Shown one piece after another: positions 25,301 through 29,700 of a DNA stretch of 29,700 bases. The translations under genes were made by a program, and so were the position numbers. Each line of letters begins with the position of its first letter. Position 1 is the first letter of the stretch. Source of the DNA: Bacteroidota bacterium. Lineage in GTDB: Bacteria; Bacteroidota; Bacteroidia; Cytophagales; Cyclobacteriaceae. The notes beneath the pieces are model-generated. The model did no database searches. It saw only the letters and a program-made list of their open reading frames with translations, and was not told where the DNA came from. The DNA is taken from NCBI GenBank assembly GCA_023393375.1, contig JAEWLI010000237.1, positions 1 through 29,700 on the forward strand, read 5' to 3'.

Positions 25301-26941
25301 TTTATTATTCGGGGATCCCTTAGACAGCCTGAACTGTATGGTACCGGTTCAATAGAAAATGGTAAGCTAAAAGTAAACTATTTAAATACCGACTATACAT
25401 TTTCAGGTGAAGTTAGGCTGGATGAAAATGTGATAGGTGTGGACAACCTTATATTAAGAGATGATGAATTAAACCGGGCACAACTATCAGGAGGTTTTTA
25501 TCATACGGGATTAAAAAACTTCATTATGGATATCAATTGCCAGCTTACCGATTTTAAAGTACTAAATACCAACTCCAGGATCAATGATTTATATTATGGT
25601 GTTGCAATAGTGAGTGGTAATGTAAATTTTCTTGGTGCTCCCACTAACCTTAACATCTCTGCCAATGCGACCACACAAAGAGGCACAAAAATATTTATCC
25701 CTTTAGGGGGAGGTTCTACTGTAGAACAAGAAAACTTTATTCGATTTATCACAAGAAGCGACTCACTTGTTTCAGAGGATGCAGTTAATAAGATTGACAT
25801 ACGAGGATTAAAACTCGATTTCGATCTGGATATCACCCCTGAAGCATATTGTGAACTTATATTTGACATCAAAGCCGGGGACATTATCAGAGGGAGGGGC
25901 AATGGAAAAATAAAATTACAAATTGATACAGAAAGCGATTTCAGGATGTTTGGTGATTTTGAGATCATGGAAGGGGGATATAATTTTACTTTATACAATG
26001 TCATCAATAAAGAATTTACGATAAACCCAAAAAGTTTGATCACTTGGACTGGTGATCCATATAAAGCTCAAATGAATATCAATGCCACTTATGATCAAAT
26101 GGCATCCATAGCACCTTTATTAGATACCGCATTGTGGTCATATCCGGATGTGAAAAGAAAATATCCCGCTAAGGTGCTGCTGGATCTTCAAGGCGATCTT
26201 ATGTCGCCGGATATTGGATTTGATATTGATATATCTGATTATCCAATGATGATCAGTAGTCCGGAAAGCGGGGCTACATATCCTTTGGATACTTATATTA
26301 ATGGATTTCGGAATAAAATCCGTTCGGATGAACAGGAAATGAAACGCCAGGTATTTAGCCTCATGGTATTACGGCGATTTTCCCCCGAGAATTCTTTTGA
26401 TGTAAGTGGGTCACTGGGCAATAGCGTAAGTGAATTTATATCCAACCAGCTAAGTTATTGGATCACTCAATTTGATGAAAACCTTGAAATAGATGTTGAC
26501 TTGAACTCCCTTGATCAAGAAGCATTTAATACGTTCCAATTGCGGTTGAGTTATACTACTATGGATGGAAGGCTGAGGATAACCCGTGATGGTGGATTCA
26601 CCAATCAACAAAATCAGACCAACCTCGGAGCTATTGCAGGTGATTGGACAGTTGAATATCTACTGACTCCCAATGGAAAACTGCGGGTGAAAATGTACAA
26701 TAAAACCAATTACAACACCTTCAACTACAACTCACTTAACAGGCAGGGGCTTACTTCTACTACGGCAGGATTTTCTTTGATGCATACAGAAAGTTTTGAT
26801 AAGTTGAATGAAGTATTCCGGAACATAAAAGCGAAAAAAGAAAAAAATAAAGAAGAAGATGAAGATGCCAAAAATCAGGATGCTATTATTAAAGAAGATC
26901 AGGAACTGGCACCGAAAGAGAGCAAATTAACTGACCTTTAA
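22361..26941 (+). CDS. tamB: Translocation/assembly module protein TamB
   Basis: The 1526-residue product has an N-terminal basic segment and membrane anchor (about residues 8-28). A very long beta-rich region of AsmA/TamB type follows, and the C-terminal TamB (DUF490) domain covers roughly residues 1150-1490. It ends in a highly charged Lys/Glu/Asp tail of about 35 residues. TamB-like proteins bridge the inner and outer membranes and are linked to outer-membrane protein assembly and lipid transport. The start is TTG at 22361: a stop lies three codons upstream in frame, and the next Met is near residue 93, past the anchor. A DUF2279 gene follows after 6 bases. The Omp85-like gene at 3476-4924 is a possible but unproven partner. 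Confidence 0.93.
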   Translation: MRHRKVFKIFLIGLTILFSTIIVIVAALHNPRIQTKIVKKLASVISNKIELPVEIGYVNLSWYDELYVNGISIKDTEGEKLIDINEMTINFNLTSLFGKDDIHLDKAWLSGASVALKNNSPDSLMNMSFFAKKIREVLSTGGKGKGKVFSIGEVFLDNSRFTLNNLYKDSVVNRWDVAHFGFSEINGRFNDMRIHKDTFEINIDHLSCIDNQSRMRVSKLKTQFSISQSTMAMRDMELEVGSSILKTDMVFHYDRMEGLSNFNHQVTIRADLSQSKIYSKDLGWFAPNFATYDHFFTIAGKFNGMISRFSFNDFVIAFGEKTLLQGDMNITGLPAYKETLFDIDLDQTFISSKDFESMLSRNVYAKVSPIDYITANNVTLTGFLFDFVARGKFTSPLGLIDSDINLKLNDVPSQTAYSGNLALTDFDVGKLVGNKMLNQVDMWGEIAGKGIQPENADFKLRAFFNYFDFNEYRYKNINADARFTKELFIGTVNINDDNLRFDAQGMIDIRGEQNKIELTARLDTASLRELKLSDDEYLLSADIDVDFTGLKLDEFLGTATISNAFVSVNSREAEIDYLNIISEKSDQERILYVQSDHFSLNLTGNYKFSRLINDVQDQYEEYRLSILNQADLIEEYYKKKIISLDQINDYYLKYEVNLKNINPLIQLFSPTAYISENARIEGVLTGGYTNLVSAYSTIDTINIGKYNFYNNLFDFKLSKNIDRADVNATAHIASSKQSVDRIERSENLFTTIDWNGKQADFSIGLQQSNSQNSATLSGKLDFLYDITQIVIDSSDIQILEKNWLLSEDNNIVIDNKTVSLNNFVFYHEEQSISLNGSISPDSTQKKLEMHIRDFTLNNLNPLFKKNRLNGRVNGNLQLTNISKNLIWESQVDVQDFSIGNFPVGHITLNSLWNNQVKHLNIGLDVIRNNQKIIAMNGYVDPQDEENQLHLFALLNQAHLNIAEPFVADLFSQINGHASGEFIIRGSLRQPELYGTGSIENGKLKVNYLNTDYTFSGEVRLDENVIGVDNLILRDDELNRAQLSGGFYHTGLKNFIMDINCQLTDFKVLNTNSRINDLYYGVAIVSGNVNFLGAPTNLNISANATTQRGTKIFIPLGGGSTVEQENFIRFITRSDSLVSEDAVNKIDIRGLKLDFDLDITPEAYCELIFDIKAGDIIRGRGNGKIKLQIDTESDFRMFGDFEIMEGGYNFTLYNVINKEFTINPKSLITWTGDPYKAQMNINATYDQMASIAPLLDTALWSYPDVKRKYPAKVLLDLQGDLMSPDIGFDIDISDYPMMISSPESGATYPLDTYINGFRNKIRSDEQEMKRQVFSLMVLRRFSPENSFDVSGSLGNSVSEFISNQLSYWITQFDENLEIDVDLNSLDQEAFNTFQLRLSYTTMDGRLRITRDGGFTNQQNQTNLGAIAGDWTVEYLLTPNGKLRVKMYNKTNYNTFNYNSLNRQGLTSTTAGFSLMHTESFDKLNEVFRNIKAKKEKNKEEDEDAKNQDAIIKEDQELAPKESKLTDL

Positions 26942-26947
26942 TGATCC

Positions 26948-27832
26948 ATGCAAAAATTAATATCTGTCTGCTTATTGTTCCTTTTTTTAATTAACTGCCC
27001 AAATGTTTTTGGGCAATATTCTGATCCTGATGACGCTGATCGAAGCAGGAAAAGAAAAATAAGAGCCACAGTTATCACGCTGGCTGCACTGGATATTGCA
27101 GCATTGGCCATTCTTTCTGAGGCATGGTACAAAGACCAACCCCGTACGTCTTTTCACTTTTTCAATGACTTACCTGAATGGAAACAGGCAGATAAAGCAG
27201 GGCATATTTTATGTTCCTACCAACTGAGCAAGGCTGGTATTGAGGTATTGAGAGGATGGGGTGTGAATGATAAAAAAGCAAATCTCTGGGGCAGTGTCAC
27301 AGGATTTTTGTTGATCAGTCAGGTCGAACTGTTGGATGGCTTTTCAAGTGATTATGGGGCTTCAGTATCAGATCTGGCAGCTAATTCAATAGGATCATTA
27401 CTGGCATTCTCACAATATGCGCTATGGGACGAGCCGAGATTCCACATAAAATATTCTTTCCACCGGTCTGGTTATGCCAGTCAACGACCTGAGGTTTTGG
27501 GATCTACACTTTGGGAAGAAATTCTCAAAGATTATAATGGTCAGACTTTCTGGTTGAGTGTGGATGTGGACAAATTTTTGCCCGAAACAAGCAATTTTCC
27601 AAAGTGGCTCAATATAGGTTTGGGTTATAGCGTAGAAAATATTATCATGGCAAGAGATACTCAAAACCCTTATCGCCAGTATTTTCTGTCCATTGACCTG
27701 GACCTGACTGATATCAAAACCAAAAGCAGGGTGATGAAATACCTGCTATTTGGAATTAATATGATTCACCTTCCTGCCCCTGCGCTTGAATTTAGTAAAC
27801 ATGGCATGAAATTTCATTGGTTATATTTCTAA
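26948..27832 (+). CDS. DUF2279 family exported protein
   Basis: The 294-residue product begins with a signal peptide (MQKLISVCLLFLFLINCP, cleavage likely after VFGQ). It carries the features of DUF2279: an early hydrophobic helix (VITLAALDIAALAILSEA, about 37-54), HFFNDLPEWKQADKAGH (about 68-84), and SDYGASVSDLAANSIGSLLA (about 138-157). The C-terminal part is beta-rich and ends FHWLYF, which would fit an envelope protein. The function of DUF2279 is not known. It starts 6 bases after the tamB stop, so the two are co-transcribed, which suggests a role in envelope biogenesis with TamB. No terminator is seen after it. Confidence 0.87.
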   Translation: MQKLISVCLLFLFLINCPNVFGQYSDPDDADRSRKRKIRATVITLAALDIAALAILSEAWYKDQPRTSFHFFNDLPEWKQADKAGHILCSYQLSKAGIEVLRGWGVNDKKANLWGSVTGFLLISQVELLDGFSSDYGASVSDLAANSIGSLLAFSQYALWDEPRFHIKYSFHRSGYASQRPEVLGSTLWEEILKDYNGQTFWLSVDVDKFLPETSNFPKWLNIGLGYSVENIIMARDTQNPYRQYFLSIDLDLTDIKTKSRVMKYLLFGINMIHLPAPALEFSKHGMKFHWLYF

Positions 27833-27948
27833 ATGTGGATTTATTTGTTTAAATTTCCTGTGAAGTCAGAATATCTAAGAGCTAAAATTTTGTAACTGCT
27901 AAGGGCGGGAAGATTTATTGTAAAAGTCGCTAGCGGGGTTGAATAATT

Positions 27949-27995
27949 CTTAGCATACTTTGCGATACCTATACATTGTGTACTCTGCGGTTAAT
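27949..27995 (+). repeat. Degenerate CTTTGCG/GCGGTTAA repeat arm, left of the GxxExxY gene
   Basis: CTTAGCATACTTTGCGAT and, 12 bases on, GTGTACTCTGCGGTTAAT are two worn copies of the unit CTTnGCGnACTTCGCGGTTAA found cleaner at 28640-28659 and 28784-28804. The intergenic stretch 27833-28054 holds nothing else that I can identify. Confidence 0.5.
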
Positions 27996-28054
27996 TTGTA
28001 TTATTTGATACGCCGCTGAGACCTCTATGTTTTAATGTCTATACTATAAACCAT

Positions 28055-28444
28055 TCACTCTCTTTTAATGCCATATTTTAATAATGTCACATTAAAATTA
28101 ATTAGCAACCCCAATTTATAGTTTCCCAGTTTCATATACGTTAATGTCTGGGCTAGATGGACATCATTTAAAGCTTCAACACTTTTTAATTCAATAACCA
28201 ATTTATTTTCAATAAGTAAATCAATACGATAGCCACATTCTAATTTAACTTCCTCAAAAATCAATGGCATTGGTTTTTCTTTTTCGACAATTTTACCTGA
28301 TTTCCATATTTTATAGTATAAACATTCTTTATAAGCATTTTCTAATAGCCCTGAACCTAGTACACAGTGTACATCTATGGCAATACCTATTACTTTGTTA
28401 GCTAATTCGTCTTCTGTCATTGTAAATAAATTTTCAGGTAACAA
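28055..28444 (-). CDS. GxxExxY family protein (PD-(D/E)xK nuclease-like)
   Basis: The 129-residue product carries the family signature GLLENAY (Gly32, Glu35, Tyr38). It also has a nuclease-like core: Asp75 (YRIDLL) and Glu85-x-Lys87 (VIELKS), the D-x9-ExK spacing of PD-(D/E)xK folds. The family is widespread in Bacteroidota as short free-standing proteins of unknown function. An in-frame ATG at 28420 (MTEDEL) is an alternative start. The gene stands alone on the minus strand between repeat arms at 27949-27995 and 28557-28806, which suggests a small repeat-associated cassette. A nuclease role is inferred from motifs only. Confidence 0.88.
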   Translation of the reverse strand: MLPENLFTMTEDELANKVIGIAIDVHCVLGSGLLENAYKECLYYKIWKSGKIVEKEKPMPLIFEEVKLECGYRIDLLIENKLVIELKSVEALNDVHLAQTLTYMKLGNYKLGLLINFNVTLLKYGIKRE

Positions 28445-28556
28445 TTTAAGGTTTTATTCATTTCAAAATTAATTATAGCAACATTTTTCAATCGTAAAGA
28501 TTGCTGTGGTAGTTCAGTCATTTCTTAGGACTATAATCTCATACTACAATTTAAAT

Positions 28557-28659
28557 AAAACCGCAAAGAATGAAAAGTATTACGCCAAGGTCGCTAAGAA
28601 GGATCTCTCATTGCTTGAAGCACATTGCGTTCGTTCTTCTTGGCGTACTTCGCGGTTTT
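28557..28659 (+). repeat. Imperfect inverted repeat A (AAAACCGCAAAG ... CTTCGCGGTTTT)
   Basis: The left arm contains AAAACCGCAAAG and TACGCCAAGGTCG. The right arm (TTCTTGGCGTACTTCGCGGTTTT, read in parts at 28637-28659) is nearly its reverse complement with a small insertion in the left arm. The unit recurs in the same orientation 144 bases on. Short open frames through it are repetitive and are not genes. Confidence 0.65.
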
Positions 28660-28700
28660 CCACGACAATATCCGTTAACTACTCTTCAATATCATTTAAA

Positions 28701-28806
28701 CAAACCGCAAAGAGCACAAAGTAAATACGCCAAGGTCGATAAGGGAGATCACTCATTTCTTTGCGAACTTCGCGATCATTTTTACTTAGCGAACTTCGCG
28801 GTTAAA
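28701..28806 (+). repeat. Imperfect inverted repeat B with duplicated right arm
   Basis: The left arm repeats AAACCGCAAAG and TACGCCAAGGTCG from copy A at 144-145 bases distance. The right arm occurs twice in tandem: GCGAACTTCGCG at 28763-28774 and again at 28789-28800, period 26, the second followed by GTTAAA. Confidence 0.65.
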
Positions 28807-28845
28807 TCTTTTATTCGGTATTGAATATTAAAAAAGTATCTCTAC

Positions 28846-28889
28846 AGAGAAGCTAGAGCGAACCTACAGAGAAGAACCAGAGAACCTAC
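28846..28889 (+). repeat. 22-bp tandem repeat, two copies
   Basis: Two adjacent 22-base units start with AGAGAAG and end with GAACCTAC, agreeing at 17 of 22 positions by eye. They lie between the inverted repeats and the DUF2027 gene. The rest of 28807-29038 shows no gene. Confidence 0.5.
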
Positions 28890-28957
28890 TCTTTGAGGTA
28901 TAAATTGAAAAAGTACAAGTTCATTTGCAAATCCAAAACGTTTTTGAGAATCATCTT

Positions 28958-29001
28958 CCCGCAAAACTTTACGTTCATAATCATGGTGTAATGCGGGTTT
29001 T
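28958..29001 (+). terminator. Possible terminator or attenuator before the DUF2027 gene
   Basis: CCCGCA pairs with TGCGGG, extended by TTAC/GTAA after a 5-base bulge. It closes a 15-base loop and is followed by TTTT. It ends 38 bases before the DUF2027 ATG. The long loop and short T-run make it uncertain. Confidence 0.3.
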
Positions 29002-29038
29002 CCATTAAATTGGTGGCTTACATTTTAAAACCACTCAT

Positions 29039-29700
29039 ATGCATATCGGGGATAAGGTAAGGTTGATACATGGGCACGAACAAGGGGTTATAATTAACTT
29101 TTTACCAAACAATCTTGTAGAAGTAGAAATCGATGATGGATTTGTTATTCCTGTACTAAGAAAAGAAATCGCCGTAGTAGCAAAGGAAGAAGCAGATCAC
29201 TTTGAAGCTCCTGCTACCAGTAAAAAAGACGATAAACTCCAACCAAAAGAAATAGTAGGGGTAAAAGGCCTGTATCTGGCTTTTATTCCTTTCAATGACC
29301 AGGAAGTTGGGCTGCATCTGATCAACAATACAGACTATACTTTATTGTTCTCTTTATCAGAAGTAAAAGATCAAAAAGCTTACGGGGCAGCTGAAGGAAA
29401 ATTGAATGGCAGATCTTTTATAAAATCAAAGAACTACCTTTTAAAAGAATTCGATCAATGGCCTTCGTTCCTTTTACAAATTATCTTTCATCGTATTGGG
29501 TATTTTGAAATCAGACAACCCCTCACGAAAAATCTCAAATTGAGGACAACCTCTTTTTTCAAGAAAATGACAAAAACCCCGGTGATAGGAAAAGACGGAT
29601 ACCTTATTCAAATAGATGAAAATCAACCAATAAAAGTGGATCCTGAAATGCTAAGGGAAACTTTACTTTCTCCTCATACCCAAGAACCAGCTGCAACAAC
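29039..29700 (+). CDS. DUF2027 family protein, 5' part (runs off the window)
   Basis: From the ATG at 29039 the frame stays open to the end of the window, about 220 residues. The N-terminus MHIGDKVRLIHGHEQGVIIN forms a small SH3-like beta-barrel similar to those of DUF2027 and MutS2-associated proteins. VEVEIDDGFVIPVLRKEIAVV follows, in three short conserved strands. The middle part (GVKGLYLAFIPFNDQEVGLH, then NTDYTLLFSLSE) is typical of Bacteroidota DUF2027 proteins. In that family a C-terminal Smr nuclease-like domain is usual; here it would lie beyond the window. Function unknown. No signal peptide, so cytoplasmic. Confidence 0.8.
   Translation, partial: MHIGDKVRLIHGHEQGVIINFLPNNLVEVEIDDGFVIPVLRKEIAVVAKEEADHFEAPATSKKDDKLQPKEIVGVKGLYLAFIPFNDQEVGLHLINNTDYTLLFSLSEVKDQKAYGAAEGKLNGRSFIKSKNYLLKEFDQWPSFLLQIIFHRIGYFEIRQPLTKNLKLRTTSFFKKMTKTPVIGKDGYLIQIDENQPIKVDPEMLRETLLSPHTQEPAAT

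Noticed and set aside
28506..28824. Two overlapping plus-strand open frames of 72 and 84 residues
   Set aside because: Both are made of the inverted repeats; their products are translations of repeat units with no protein-like features.
1..29700. CRISPR arrays, tRNA or rRNA genes, transposase genes
   Set aside because: No regularly spaced direct repeats, no cloverleaf or T-loop patterns and no transposase motifs were seen on either strand.

Overview
The window looks like chromosomal DNA from a low-to-moderate GC member of the Bacteroidota. The order cannot be fixed from sequence alone. Support comes from gene families typical of that phylum (an S46 dipeptidyl peptidase, a YkuD_2-type L,D-transpeptidase, DUF2279, DUF2027, a Bacteroidota-style TamB), from -7 boxes of the form TAnnTTTG, and from the general lack of Shine-Dalgarno sequences. 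No tRNA, rRNA, CRISPR array, prophage or transposase gene was found.

Layout. Positions 1-5000 hold a small secreted protein with its own terminator, a tight two-gene peptide-degradation unit (S46 DPP7-like peptidase followed by peptidase E), and a short single-POTRA Omp85-family outer-membrane barrel. After yidD comes a 480-base gene-free island (5352-5831) built from several interspersed repeat types. Positions 5800-8110 carry a methyltransferase, a DHDPS-family aldolase/lyase and a small membrane-anchored protein, all on the minus strand. Next are smc, an L,D-transpeptidase and an orphan six-PAS soluble histidine kinase. Then follow an ArsR-type regulator plus lipoprotein rhodanese, preceded by a perfect 16-bp palindrome, an SRPBCC protein, and metA coupled to an HD-domain hydrolase.

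A minus-strand run, tsaD-smpB-NlpC/P60-HNH-nucleotidyltransferase (22343 down to 18654), may be one transcription unit. It diverges from tamB-DUF2279 across only 17 bp, and both divergent genes use non-ATG starts. The last 1.9 kb hold a GxxExxY nuclease-like gene flanked by degenerate inverted repeats, a short tandem repeat, and the 5' part of a DUF2027 gene that runs off the end.

How the genes work together. The peptidase pair suggests use of extracellular or periplasmic peptides. TamB and the Omp85-like barrel belong to outer-membrane biogenesis. MetA carries the glutamate linked to acetyl-CoA use, so methionine synthesis probably goes through O-acetylhomoserine. The ArsR-rhodanese pair points to thiol, persulfide or metalloid sensing. 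Most genes are ordinary housekeeping. The unusual content is in the repeat island, the GxxExxY cassette, the ArsR-rhodanese control region and the compact tsaD/tamB divergent junction.
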